Notes under the pieces: model-generated
The model's input: only the letters and a program-made list of their open reading frames with translations
Database searches by the model: none
Told to the model about the DNA's origin: nothing
NCBI GenBank assembly: GCA_001604405.1
Contig: LVBL01000072.1
Location: 1 to 45,009, forward strand
Reading direction: 5' to 3'
Origin: Spirochaetales bacterium Spiro_10
Lineage (GTDB): Bacteria > Spirochaetota > Spirochaetia > Treponematales > Treponemataceae
Length of the DNA: 45,009 nt
Shown here: positions 24,733-32,834 of the stretch, in pieces
Layout: each line of letters starts with the position of its first letter
How positions within the stretch are numbered: the first letter of the stretch is position 1
Position numbers and translations under genes: made by a program

Positions 24733-25716
24733 TCAGGGACTTTCCGTCACGTTGACGTCTATGCGCATGGAGACGGTGTAATCCTTTCCCCGTTCCGCGA
24801 AAACCTGGCGCGTAATGGTGTAGTCGCCGATGGTGAACTGGATCGTATGCTCCCCCGGCTCGAATTCCCGCGGTTCGCGCGGGTTGGCCACCGGAATGCC
24901 GTCCACCGTGATCACGGCGTTTTCGGGGGCCTCGAGAAGGAGGCGCGGCGAGGTGCCCTGCAGGGCGACGGAAAGTTCCGTTATCTTGGCGACTTCCACG
25001 GTAAACATGCGAACCTCGTTCCGGAAGTCCTGGGAGACGATCGAGAGGTGATGGTTTCCGGGCGCGAGCACGAGCATCGAATGGGTATCCTCGACGAGCC
25101 GCTCGTCCACGCGCACCGTAATCGGCTTGGCGTGCCCGTCGGGGTAGGCAACCGAGAGCCTGAACCCGCCCTCATTGGCCAAAATGGGCTTTATTTTCAC
25201 GCCAAAGGTGAGGCTTTCGATATTCTCCGGAAGGCCCTTCATGACGGGGAGGAGGCGGAAGAGGAGCGGACCCTGCCGGGGGTCATGGACAACGGGCAGC
25301 ACGGTGGCATAGGGACCCGACTTGAGGCCGTGATCGGGCCTGAGGGGGATCTGGAGCACGAAGGTGAGGCGGGCGGGCAGGGGCTGCATGTCGATCCGGT
25401 CGGCCTGATAGTCGATCGACTGCGTCTGCGGGGCGGGGCGTACCTGACGGTATACGCCGTAGGCCATGCTGTTCCGGTACGCGATGATGTCCTGGGGTAT
25501 CTTGATCTCGATCTCGACGCCCTTTAGGAAGGGTGCCTCCTTCGGGAAGGTGATGCCGATAGCGTCGTTGTAGCCGAGGGGCACGGAAACGGCCTCGGCC
25601 TTTTTCGAGTCGACCAAAACCGGAGTCAGGGAACGGACGCGGAAGGATTCGGCCGAAAGGCCGGTGATCGAGACGAAAAGAAGCGAAAAAGCGAGGGACA
25701 TTCGAACGACTTTCAT
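24733..25716 (-). CDS. Exported protein with C-terminal PEGA-like repeats
   Basis: A 327-residue protein with a cleavable signal peptide (about 1-22, ending LSAES). The N-terminal two thirds is an unrecognised all-beta region; the C-terminal part (about 200-327) holds two PEGA-like beta units (ITVRVDERLVEDTHSMLVLAPGNHHLSI; AVITVDGIPVANPREPREFEPGEHTI, here quoted as landmark positions about 205 and 270). PEGA domains are common in surface and wall-associated proteins of spirochaetes. It starts 8 nt after the M23 peptidase stop, with AGAGGAAG overlapping that gene's end, so it is cotranscribed and probably acts at the same periplasmic site. Function unknown. Confidence 0.75.
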   Translation of the reverse strand: MKVVRMSLAFSLLFVSITGLSAESFRVRSLTPVLVDSKKAEAVSVPLGYNDAIGITFPKEAPFLKGVEIEIKIPQDIIAYRNSMAYGVYRQVRPAPQTQSIDYQADRIDMQPLPARLTFVLQIPLRPDHGLKSGPYATVLPVVHDPRQGPLLFRLLPVMKGLPENIESLTFGVKIKPILANEGGFRLSVAYPDGHAKPITVRVDERLVEDTHSMLVLAPGNHHLSIVSQDFRNEVRMFTVEVAKITELSVALQGTSPRLLLEAPENAVITVDGIPVANPREPREFEPGEHTIQFTIGDYTITRQVFAERGKDYTVSMRIDVNVTESP

Positions 25717-25724
25717 GTGATCCG

Positions 25725-26645
25725 CTACTTCCTCTTTAAAAATCCCTCTGGGTTTTTCGGTACGCCGTTTTCCCGAATCTCGAAATGAAGATGCGGACCG
25801 GTCGACTGGCCGGTAGAACCCACCGTACCTATTATACTACCTGATTTGACCTCGCCCTGCAACACGATTTTTTTCGAGGAAAGGTGCCCGTAGAGGCTTT
25901 CCCGGCCGTCGGCATGGGCTATCGTGACGTATTCGCCGTAGATCTCGTCGTAGCCGGACTTGGTAACCCGCCCGTCGGCGCAGGCAAGCACGGCCGTACC
26001 GTAGGGAGCCGCAAGGTCAATCCCCTTGTGGAACACGAGATTCCCCGTTACCGGGTTTTTCCGGTACCCGAAGGTAGAGGTAAGGGTCCCCGCCGGGAGC
26101 GGGAAACGGATCGACGGGGTCAGGAAGAAGGCCCGGACCGTTCCGTCGAAGACGGCGTCGGGGAGGCAGTGTACCGTCCGACGCTCCGGGTCCCGTACCG
26201 TGATCTCGATCGGCACGATCGAGGGGTCAGGCGAGGCGAGCAACAGGTGCTCGATGTCGGTTTTCGCCCGGTCGGGGAGATAGAGGGCGGGGAGGGTCGG
26301 CAACAGGAGGGTTTTGCCGACTATCGGGTCGCGGACCGTGGCGATCCTGTTGAGGGTGGCGATGGCGTCATAGGGAACGGCGCATCTGGCGGCGACGGAA
26401 AGGAGGGTGTCCTCGCCGTGCGGCCGGTAGGCATAGAGGGTGATCGGCGGGGGCGAGCCCGCCCGGGGTGCGGCAAGGGCCTTTCGGGCCGCGGCGACGT
26501 CGTCCGAATACTGCCTGAAGACGGGGTCCGAGGAGTCAAGCCGGGGTATGAGCGGGTAGGGCGAGACATCGCCCCCGCTCGGGGCCTCGGCCTCGAGCGG
26601 GGCGGAAAACAGCAGCAGGACGGCGAGCGCGAGAAACGGGATCAT
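25725..26645 (-). CDS. LysM/M23 peptidoglycan endopeptidase
   Basis: Secreted zinc metallopeptidase that cuts peptidoglycan cross-bridges, or an activator of such enzymes. 306 residues: signal peptide (1-19), a degenerate LysM-like wall-binding segment (about 72-118; DTLLSVAARCAVPYDAIATLN), and a C-terminal M23 domain with H206 and D210 (FHKGIDLAAP) and H285/H287 (GPHLHFEI). All metal ligands are present, so it should be catalytically active rather than an EnvC/NlpD-like pseudoenzyme. Start ATG at 26645 overlaps the preceding gene's stop as ATGA, indicating translational coupling. Second gene of a three-gene operon. Confidence 0.92.
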   Translation of the reverse strand: MIPFLALAVLLLFSAPLEAEAPSGGDVSPYPLIPRLDSSDPVFRQYSDDVAAARKALAAPRAGSPPPITLYAYRPHGEDTLLSVAARCAVPYDAIATLNRIATVRDPIVGKTLLLPTLPALYLPDRAKTDIEHLLLASPDPSIVPIEITVRDPERRTVHCLPDAVFDGTVRAFFLTPSIRFPLPAGTLTSTFGYRKNPVTGNLVFHKGIDLAAPYGTAVLACADGRVTKSGYDEIYGEYVTIAHADGRESLYGHLSSKKIVLQGEVKSGSIIGTVGSTGQSTGPHLHFEIRENGVPKNPEGFLKRK

Positions 26646-27040
26646 CGCCCGGTTTCGCGGGAAAGCCCGAAGGCGAGAAAGCCGTAGAGGGCCGCGGTGA
26701 GGGCAAGGACCGCGAAGGCCAAAGCGACACGATGGGCAAGCACGAGGGCGACAAACGAAACAAGACCGCCAACGATGACCGCCTTCCGCGCAAGCGAGCG
26801 GAAAAACCGCGGCCTGTCGAGCGCGATCGCCCTCCGTACGGCCCGCAGGACGAGAACGCCCGCGAGGGCGCAGAACAGGATCGCGAAGATGACGGTATAG
26901 GCCGAGGGGTTCGCGTCCGCGAGTTTCCAGAGGGGATAGACGATGATAAAGCCGGCGCCGACGCTCACGGCCATGAGGGCCAAAAAGCCGCCGAGGGCGG
27001 CGAGAATCGATCCGTATCCCGCAAGTATTTTTTTCAGCAT
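26642..27040 (-). CDS. Small four-helix membrane protein of unknown function
   Basis: A 132-residue protein with about four hydrophobic helices (about 9-35, 45-68, 85-103, 106-126) separated by short basic loops (RAVRRAIALDRPRFFRSLARK). No family recognised. ATG at 27040 chosen because GGGGGA lies 6 nt upstream and the first helix begins at once; the 20 residues added by a start at 27100 have no support. First gene of the operon with M23 peptidase and the PEGA-like protein, overlapping the peptidase start by 4 nt, so a membrane partner for wall remodelling is plausible. Confidence 0.78.
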   Translation of the reverse strand: MLKKILAGYGSILAALGGFLALMAVSVGAGFIIVYPLWKLADANPSAYTVIFAILFCALAGVLVLRAVRRAIALDRPRFFRSLARKAVIVGGLVSFVALVLAHRVALAFAVLALTAALYGFLAFGLSRETGR

Positions 27041-27097
27041 GACAAGTCCCCCAGTCGTACGCCTCCCGGTCCGTCCGTCGGGGCGGTACGGGAACGG

Positions 27098-27129
27098 CAA
27101 AAAAAAACCGTAGCAGTCGCTGCTACGGT
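27098..27129 (-). terminator. Intrinsic terminator of the ferredoxin gene
   Basis: Perfect 10-bp stem ACCGTAGCAG / CTGCTACGGT with a 3-nt loop (27107-27129), followed on the minus strand by nine T residues. It ends ten bases after the ferredoxin stop. Confidence 0.93.
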
Positions 27130-27139
27130 CGTGTTCCGG

Positions 27140-27310
27140 TTACTCCTCCGAGATCGCCTCGGTAGGACATACGGGCGCGCAGGAACCGCAGCTGACGCAG
27201 GTATCGGCGTCGATGACGCGCTTGCCGTCTTTTTCGCTTATGGCGTTCACGGGGCATTCGCCTTCGCAGGCACCGCAGTTCACGCACGCGTCGGAAATCT
27301 TGTAAGCCAT
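27140..27310 (-). CDS. 2[4Fe-4S] bacterial ferredoxin
   Basis: Low-potential electron carrier of 56 residues, the size of clostridial-type ferredoxins. Both cluster motifs are complete: CVNCGACEGECP (C9, C12, C15, C19) and CVSCGSCAPVCP (C38, C41, C44, C48). The internal duplication is evident. Its partners would be pyruvate:ferredoxin oxidoreductase, hydrogenase or similar enzymes elsewhere in the genome, in agreement with the hydrogenase-type regulator at 8725-8979. Strong AAGGAG 6 nt before the ATG, its own promoter and its own terminator: a highly expressed single-gene unit. Confidence 0.96.
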   Translation of the reverse strand: MAYKISDACVNCGACEGECPVNAISEKDGKRVIDADTCVSCGSCAPVCPTEAISEE

Positions 27311-27340
27311 GAATGACTCCTTCACTGGTAGAATGTCCCT

Positions 27341-27369
27341 AACGTACTCCATATCGCGTAAAAATACAA
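27341..27369 (-). promoter_or_regulatory. Ferredoxin promoter
   Basis: Minus-strand TTGTAT (27364-27369), 17-nt spacer, TACGTT (27341-27346), about 30 nt before the ATG, followed by the AAGGAG site. Confidence 0.5.
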
Positions 27370-27439
27370 GATAATGCGGGCGTCCAGGGGCGGTAGACGG
27401 GTCGCCGCGAGGGAAACTTTTGTCCCTCCGGGATACCGG

Positions 27440-27468
27440 TTGTGCGTTGGGCCGGGCGATGCTACACT
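27440..27468 (+). promoter_or_regulatory. Promoter of the AAA+ ATPase gene
   Basis: TTGTGC (27440-27445), 17-nt spacer, TACACT (27463-27468), then GTGGAGG and the ATG at 27488. Confidence 0.55.
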
Positions 27469-27487
27469 GTGTCGGGGTGGAGGAATC

Positions 27488-29242
27488 ATGGCGGAAAGTC
27501 AGCAACTGATCAAGAAAAACCTCGAGTTCATCAACATCCTTCCGACCTGGGCCCAGGAGCTCTCGGTCAAGTACTGCTCGAAGACGGCGAATCTCTACTT
27601 CGTCCACGGGAATATCAGGGATTTCCTCCCGCACAAGATGAACGAGGGCGAGTTCATGTTCGTCAAGATCCAGGACTACATCTCCGAGGTCCTGTTCGGC
27701 AACCGCGACATCATCGTTTTCTACGACAAGTCGAGCGGCATCTCGTTCTGCATGTCCCAGATGGAAAAGGACTACCTCAAGGCGATGTCGGCCCGGTTTC
27801 CGGGCGTGCCGCCGGAGGACTTCCTGACGCGCGATCCCGTCAAGGCCTTCGACTATCTCGAGCGCTATTTCGCCATGAATATCCCCAAGGAACTGCGGAT
27901 GGTCCTGATCGTGGACTACGCGGAGACGATCGTTCCCGCCGACGAGATCGGCCATCTCGACGAGATAGACCGCTATTGCCTCGTGACGCTCAACCGCTGG
28001 TCGCACGAGCCGCAGTTCACCCGCGGCGACGTGTCCGTCATCATGCTGACCGAGAACCTCACCGACATAAACCCTCGCCTGTCGAGCTCGCCTTCGACGG
28101 TCAAGGTCGTCATCCCCTTTCCCGACCAGATCGTGCGCACGCAGTTCCTGCAGTTCCTCGAGTCCCGGGAGACGCTCCTCCTCGAGCGGGGTCTCAACCC
28201 CGAGCGCGTCGGCGTCCTCACCTCGGGCCTCAACCTCCTCAACCTCAACCAGCTCGTGGCGGAGTCCTACCAGGAGGACCGCCCGATCAGCCTCGAGTAC
28301 CTCCGGGGCCGCAAGCGCGGGATCATCGAGAACGAGGCCGCAGGCCTTCTCGAGTTCGTCGACACGGATCACGACCTCTCCTACGTCGGCGGGCACGGCT
28401 TCGTCAAGAAACGGTTCCAGAGCGCGGCCAAGGCCCTCAAGCAGGGAAGGATCGACGTCCTGCCAATGGGCTACCTCATAGCGGGGCCCGTCGGCACCGG
28501 CAAGACCTTCATGGTGTCCGCCTTCGCGGGCGAGATCGGCATCCCCATGGTAAAGCTCCGGAACTTCCGCTCGAAGTGGCAGGGCGCCACCGAGTCGAAC
28601 CTCGAGAAGGTGCTCAACATCCTCAAGGCCATGTCTCCCGTCGCCGTGATGATCGACGAGGCGGACGCCTTCCTCGGCGACCGCGACTCCGCCGGGGACT
28701 CGGGCACGTCGAGCCGCGTCTTTGCCCAGATCGCCAACTTCATGGGCAACACCGAGTATCGCGGAAGGATCATATGGTTTCTCATAACCTGCCGGCCGGA
28801 CCTCTTGCCCATCGACCTCAAGCGGCAGGGACGCGCCGAGGAGCACCTCGCGCTTTTCTATCCGGATACGGTGGAGGAGAAGGTGGAACTCTTCCAGACG
28901 CTCCAGCGGAAGCTCGACATCAAGGTCAAGGATTTCCCCCTCGCGGACATCTTCCGCGCCTTCAAGTTCGAGGTGTCCGGGGCGGACATAGAGGCGATAC
29001 TCGTGCGCGCGAAGATGGGCGCCACGATGGCCGGACGCGCCATCGTGACCCGCGAGGACATCGACGAGACGATCCGGGACTTCATACCGCCCGCCTATCC
29101 TCACGAGATCGAGCTGCAGAACCTCGTCGCCGTGCTCGAGTGCACGAGCCGGGAGATGGTCCCGGCGAAGTACCAGAAACTCGAGCGCTCGAAGCTCGCG
29201 GCCGAGATCCACGAGTTGAAGGGGCTTCTCGGGGAGCTTTAA
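27488..29242 (+). CDS. Two-domain AAA+ ATPase with a degenerate N-terminal AAA module
   Basis: Cytoplasmic ATPase of 584 residues. The C-terminal AAA domain (about 300-500) is intact: Walker A GPVGTGKT (333-340), Walker B VAVMIDEAD (385-393), sensor region WFLITCRPD with a following KRQGR that may supply the arginine finger. The N-terminal half (about 30-270) looks like a second AAA core that lost its Walker A: it keeps a Walker B-like VLIVDYAE (139-146) and a sensor-1-like SVIMLTEN. This resembles the Ycf46-type arrangement, but I cannot confirm the family. No protease domain or membrane segment. Substrate unknown; probably a remodelling factor. SD GGAGG 4 nt before the ATG; single gene. Confidence 0.82.
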   Translation: MAESQQLIKKNLEFINILPTWAQELSVKYCSKTANLYFVHGNIRDFLPHKMNEGEFMFVKIQDYISEVLFGNRDIIVFYDKSSGISFCMSQMEKDYLKAMSARFPGVPPEDFLTRDPVKAFDYLERYFAMNIPKELRMVLIVDYAETIVPADEIGHLDEIDRYCLVTLNRWSHEPQFTRGDVSVIMLTENLTDINPRLSSSPSTVKVVIPFPDQIVRTQFLQFLESRETLLLERGLNPERVGVLTSGLNLLNLNQLVAESYQEDRPISLEYLRGRKRGIIENEAAGLLEFVDTDHDLSYVGGHGFVKKRFQSAAKALKQGRIDVLPMGYLIAGPVGTGKTFMVSAFAGEIGIPMVKLRNFRSKWQGATESNLEKVLNILKAMSPVAVMIDEADAFLGDRDSAGDSGTSSRVFAQIANFMGNTEYRGRIIWFLITCRPDLLPIDLKRQGRAEEHLALFYPDTVEEKVELFQTLQRKLDIKVKDFPLADIFRAFKFEVSGADIEAILVRAKMGATMAGRAIVTREDIDETIRDFIPPAYPHEIELQNLVAVLECTSREMVPAKYQKLERSKLAAEIHELKGLLGEL

Positions 29243-30333
29243 TTCCCGTCGGGCCGCGCGGGGTCGCGCCATCCGAGGCTTGAGACTATCGACGCGACAA
29301 GGGGTCCGGCGACGTCGATCCCGAGTTCGCGCTCGAGGGCCTCGAAGCCGGGCGAGCCGTTGATCTCGCAGACGGTCAGGGAAAGCCCGGCCTCCGGCGC
29401 GTCCGTCCCCGGCGCGCTACCGTCGCGCGATTCTTCGCCCGTTTCAACGCCCGCGTAAAGGTAGTCGACGGAGCCGTACTGCAAACCCGACTCGCGGGCG
29501 ATCTCGAGGGTGAGCGCGCTCCAGCGTTCAAGTTCGGCTTTGCCCCGCGCGCCCGTCGTCCATGGCGGCACGCGAAGAACGCCTCCGCGCGAGGCGTTGG
29601 AGACGAGCTCCCCCTGCGGTGCGATCCGTTCGGCCACGGCGAGCACGCGGCCGCCCGCGAAAAAAAACCTGACATCCCTGCCCCGCGACGACCTCACGTA
29701 TTCCTGCAAGACGAGGCCTTCCGGCGAAGAGGCCCGAGAAAACGCCGCGCCGAGCGCCGCGCTCAGCGCCGCGCCGAGCGCCATGTTCAGGGCGCCGTCG
29801 TCCTCGACGAGCGTGACTCCGCGTCCCCGGCTTCCGAAGCGGGGCTTGAGGACGGCCGGGAAGGGGATCGGGCGCGTTTCGTTCGCGCGGTTGGCGTTTA
29901 CGCCGCTGGCGTTCGGGCCGCTGATACCTGGGCCGCTGATACCCGGGCCGCACGCGACCGTCCGGGGCGTTTGCCAGCCGTGCCGTTCGAGGAACCGCGC
30001 CGTTTCGAGCTTGTCGAGGGCGAGGGCAAGGGGGCGGGACGCGTTGACAGCGCGAAAGCCGGCGGCCTCGATCGAGGCGGCGGCATCGGGACCCGCGGAG
30101 CCGCGTATAAGAAAGGCGGTCGTCTCCGGATTCAGTTTCCCCCCGTCGAGAAGGGGAGGCAGGTCGCGGGGAAAGACGAAGCGGGAGGATACGCCCGCGC
30201 GTTCACAGGCCTCGCGGACGCGGCATGCGGGGTAAAAGACGTCAAAGTATCCGTAGTCGCCGGTCTCGAGGCCCCATACCGCGACGAGGAGCGGCTTACT
30301 CCCGGTCTTTCGGCCAGGTGAGGGTTTTCGCAC
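29239..30333 (-). CDS. RimK-like ATP-grasp ligase with low-complexity insertions
   Basis: ATP-dependent carboxylate-amine/thiol ligase of 364 residues. ATP-grasp features: ALDKLETARFLERHG (pre-ATP-grasp), FPAVLKPRFGSRGRGV (phosphate-binding lysine and Gly-rich loop), LVLQEYV, and the metal-binding VCEINGSPGFEALE. This resembles RimK-type ligases that add amino acids to proteins or small molecules; the substrate is unknown. Two in-frame minisatellites insert AALSAALG-like and PGISG-like repeats (near residues 185-197 and 128-139); these sit in loops. Start GTG at 30333, the only one in frame, overlaps the upstream gene by 38 nt. The stop shares TTAA with the convergent ATPase stop, leaving no room for a terminator. 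Confidence 0.85.
   Translation of the reverse strand: MRKPSPGRKTGSKPLLVAVWGLETGDYGYFDVFYPACRVREACERAGVSSRFVFPRDLPPLLDGGKLNPETTAFLIRGSAGPDAAASIEAAGFRAVNASRPLALALDKLETARFLERHGWQTPRTVACGPGISGPGISGPNASGVNANRANETRPIPFPAVLKPRFGSRGRGVTLVEDDGALNMALGAALSAALGAAFSRASSPEGLVLQEYVRSSRGRDVRFFFAGGRVLAVAERIAPQGELVSNASRGGVLRVPPWTTGARGKAELERWSALTLEIARESGLQYGSVDYLYAGVETGEESRDGSAPGTDAPEAGLSLTVCEINGSPGFEALERELGIDVAGPLVASIVSSLGWRDPARPDGN
29744..29779. repeat. Three 12-bp in-frame repeats inside the ATP-grasp gene
   Basis: GCCGCGCCGAGC, GCCGCGCTCAGC, GCCGCGCCGAGC in tandem; encodes an Ala/Leu/Gly-rich stretch on the minus strand. Confidence 0.85.
29915..29950. repeat. Two and a half 15-bp in-frame repeats inside the ATP-grasp gene
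   Basis: GGGCCGCTGATACCT and GGGCCGCTGATACCC in tandem, then a partial GGGCCG. Encodes repeated Gly-Pro-Gly-Ile-Ser on the minus strand. Confidence 0.88.
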
Positions 30334-30856
30334 AGAGCTCGCCGAGGGCCTTCGCGGCCTTTTGCGCGTCGGCTTGCGGGATACCGGCCTCCTGGTTCAG
30401 CGTCTTGGCGAAAAACTTCTCCATGGACTCGAATACGTCGGGAAGCGAGTAGAAGAGGAAGGCGAAGTTCACGCCCTCGGGCTTCACGACGGTAAAGGCC
30501 GAGATCGCCTGCTGGGGTTCCTTGTTGAACATGATCTTGGACTGGTTCTTGGCCGTTATGATGTTCGCCTCGCTGAAACGGAGCGGGATCTGATAGTCCT
30601 GTGACCGGCAGTACGGCTCGATCGCCTTGTGCGAATACGCCATCGGTTCCACGAGAACGTACAGTTTCTTCCCGTTGGTCTGGAACGTCAGGCCGTTACC
30701 GCTCATGTAGATGTCCTTTATGGCGGAATATGATACGACCTCGTAGATGCTGTAGGCGGACTCCTGCTTGAAGAACGACGAGACGATGTATCCCTCGTCC
30801 ATAGGAAGCTTGTTCTGCGAAAACGCCTCGAACAAATCCATTGCCCTGATTGCCAT
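30296..30856 (-). CDS. Unknown protein, first gene of the ATP-grasp operon
   Basis: A 186-residue soluble protein without signal peptide or membrane segment. No domain recognised. Residues 35-110 read as alternating beta-strands (YSIYEVVSYSAIKDIYMSG, KKLYVLVEPM), the last third as helices (FESMEKFFAKTL, QADAQKAAKALGELCAK). Strong AGGAGG 6 nt before the ATG and a good promoter suggest substantial expression. Its 3' end overlaps the ATP-grasp start by 38 nt, which implies coupled translation, so it may be the partner or substrate carrier of the ligase (inference). It uses more A/T-ending codons than its neighbours. Confidence 0.8.
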   Translation of the reverse strand: MAIRAMDLFEAFSQNKLPMDEGYIVSSFFKQESAYSIYEVVSYSAIKDIYMSGNGLTFQTNGKKLYVLVEPMAYSHKAIEPYCRSQDYQIPLRFSEANIITAKNQSKIMFNKEPQQAISAFTVVKPEGVNFAFLFYSLPDVFESMEKFFAKTLNQEAGIPQADAQKAAKALGELCAKTLTWPKDRE

Positions 30857-30882
30857 GACGACCTCCTCTGGATTCGATACTC

Positions 30883-30911
30883 AGTATACGTGATATTTAC
30901 AACCGGCGCAA
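30883..30911 (-). promoter_or_regulatory. Promoter of the unknown/ATP-grasp operon
   Basis: Minus-strand TTGCGC (30906-30911), 17-nt spacer, TATACT (30883-30888). The -10 lies in an inverted repeat ATACT-C-AGTAT, a possible operator. Confidence 0.55.
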
Positions 30912-30923
30912 CAAAATAGCTCG

Positions 30924-32834
30924 TCAGCGGAGCAGTTCCAGGATGGCCGTCCCGTCGCAGGGCCGGCCGAAGCGGTATCCCTGCAGATAATCGAAGCCCA
31001 TCGCGACCATGGCGTCGGCCTGTTCCTGCGTCTCGATGCCCTCCGCGACGATGACACGGCCGATGTCCTTGAAAAGCCGCGCCGTTCCCGCGAGCAAGAG
31101 CTTGCCCTTTTCCGAGGCGAGCCCGGCGTGGACGATTTTCTTGTCGAACTTGACGACCGGAAAGGGAAGTTCGATGGCGGACTTGAGATCGGTAAAACCT
31201 GCGCCGAAGTCGTCAAGCGCGAAATAGACCCCCGCGGCCATGAGCCGGCTCATTCCGCCCGAAAGCACGTTCGGAATGCTGGCCACGACCGACTCGGAAA
31301 TCTCGAGGCAGAGGCACGAGGGATCCATGCCCGCCGAGGCGAGGATGTCGAGGATGGACTGGTCCCAGTCCCGCTCGAGGCATTTCGACTCGAGGAGGCG
31401 CACCTCCAGGCGGCGAACCCCGAGGGCCTCCACGCCGGCGGCAACGAACCAGCGCACCGCGGTCTCGAGAAAGGCGTTGGCGAGCCGTTGCGTGAGGCCG
31501 ATCCGCTCGGCTATCCTCATGACGTCATGCTGGCGGATCAGCAGGTCTCCCTCCATGCGCAGGCACAACAGCGCCTCGACCGCGACCTTGGCCCCGTCGA
31601 CGACCGAGTGGACGGGCTGGAAGCGGAGTTCCGGCGCTCCGGCCCGTATCGCGCGCTCGAGGGCCTCGGCTATCGCCGCGTCAAGCCGTTTTTTGTCGGC
31701 CACGAAATCGGTCGCGTAGAAAACGTGGCGGTTACCGGCGCGGTCCGGGATGTCCATGAGCTGGTCGATCCTGTCCAGCACGTCGTTCGCGCCCGGACAG
31801 TCCTTCGGGCATTGCAGGACCGCCACGTTGATGGGCAGTTCGAAGCGCTCGCTCGTTATCTTCCACGCCTCGGCCGCCCTGTTGGCGATCTCTATCGCCG
31901 TCTCGCCCGGAGGCGTCGCGAGCGTTTTCCCCGTGGACACCAGGGCGAACAGCCCCTCGCCCATGGCGCACGCGGCATACCCGCCGCCCGCGGTTCGCGA
32001 GAGCCAGGCGGTGAAGGAACGCAGCATCCGCTCGTACCCGTTTATGTCGAGGAATTCCTGCAATGCTGGCAATTCCCTCGAATGCGCTATGATCACGTAG
32101 AACGTGTTCCTTCTGGAAAAGGCCTCGCGGACGTAGGCGAAGAAGGCCTCCCGGTTGAAAAGCCCGGTTTGCCCGTCGACGAGTTCGTCGGTGTTCTGGA
32201 TCGTGAGAAAGGCGAACAGCACGCCGAGAGAACAGGCGAAGGACTCGAGCATGAGCCCGGGAAGGAGATTCTGCACCGCCACCGCCGTGACGGCGAGGGC
32301 GATGGCCCCCGCGAAGGAGGTTCGCTGGTTTCGCGAGATGGCCGAATGCGGGACCGCGACGCTCGCTATGAACAGGACGAAGTAGAGCACCGTAAGCGTA
32401 TAGATGAACGGATAGAGAGAGCCGTGCACGTACGCTCCGGCGGGATCCACGGAGAACAGGATGCCGGTGGGTATGTTCGCGACGGTCAGCGCCATGGCGA
32501 CCGCCCACGGCAGGTAGAAGACCGTCCGCAGGGCGCGCGAAGAGGGCCACCAGGCGCACACCTCCATGATGTAGCCTGCGAACAGCATCGGGACGCTGTT
32601 GTGCGTCAGGTAATACGCGGTCACGACGGCGACGACAAGTCCCGGGTTCGCCTCCGGCAAGGCGTTGATGGCGAGGGAACTCGCGATGCCGACGCACGCG
32701 TCGATCGTGACGATCACGATCAACAGCTCGAATCTCCTGCCGCGGCGGTCCGAGACGCGTTTTTTCGCGTAAAAGAAATACAGGGAGACGAGGGCGATGA
32801 GCAGGGCGATGACGTCGAAGTCTATGAGGTACAT
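30924..32834 (-). CDS. Membrane EAL-domain protein with a defective metal site
   Basis: A 636-residue paralogue of the preceding gene: six or seven membrane helices (1-215), a degenerate GGDEF domain (about 218-365; MGEGLF at the GGDEF position) and a C-terminal EAL domain (about 385-636). EAL (420-422), E511, DDFG (541-544) and K562 are kept, but the conserved metal-binding Asn of the NLS motif is Arg (R479 in VRLL), so phosphodiesterase activity is doubtful and a c-di-GMP sensing role is possible. Start ATG at 32834 overlaps the upstream paralogue by 13 nt, so the pair is translationally coupled. Confidence 0.88.
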   Translation of the reverse strand: MYLIDFDVIALLIALVSLYFFYAKKRVSDRRGRRFELLIVIVTIDACVGIASSLAINALPEANPGLVVAVVTAYYLTHNSVPMLFAGYIMEVCAWWPSSRALRTVFYLPWAVAMALTVANIPTGILFSVDPAGAYVHGSLYPFIYTLTVLYFVLFIASVAVPHSAISRNQRTSFAGAIALAVTAVAVQNLLPGLMLESFACSLGVLFAFLTIQNTDELVDGQTGLFNREAFFAYVREAFSRRNTFYVIIAHSRELPALQEFLDINGYERMLRSFTAWLSRTAGGGYAACAMGEGLFALVSTGKTLATPPGETAIEIANRAAEAWKITSERFELPINVAVLQCPKDCPGANDVLDRIDQLMDIPDRAGNRHVFYATDFVADKKRLDAAIAEALERAIRAGAPELRFQPVHSVVDGAKVAVEALLCLRMEGDLLIRQHDVMRIAERIGLTQRLANAFLETAVRWFVAAGVEALGVRRLEVRLLESKCLERDWDQSILDILASAGMDPSCLCLEISESVVASIPNVLSGGMSRLMAAGVYFALDDFGAGFTDLKSAIELPFPVVKFDKKIVHAGLASEKGKLLLAGTARLFKDIGRVIVAEGIETQEQADAMVAMGFDYLQGYRFGRPCDGTAILELLR

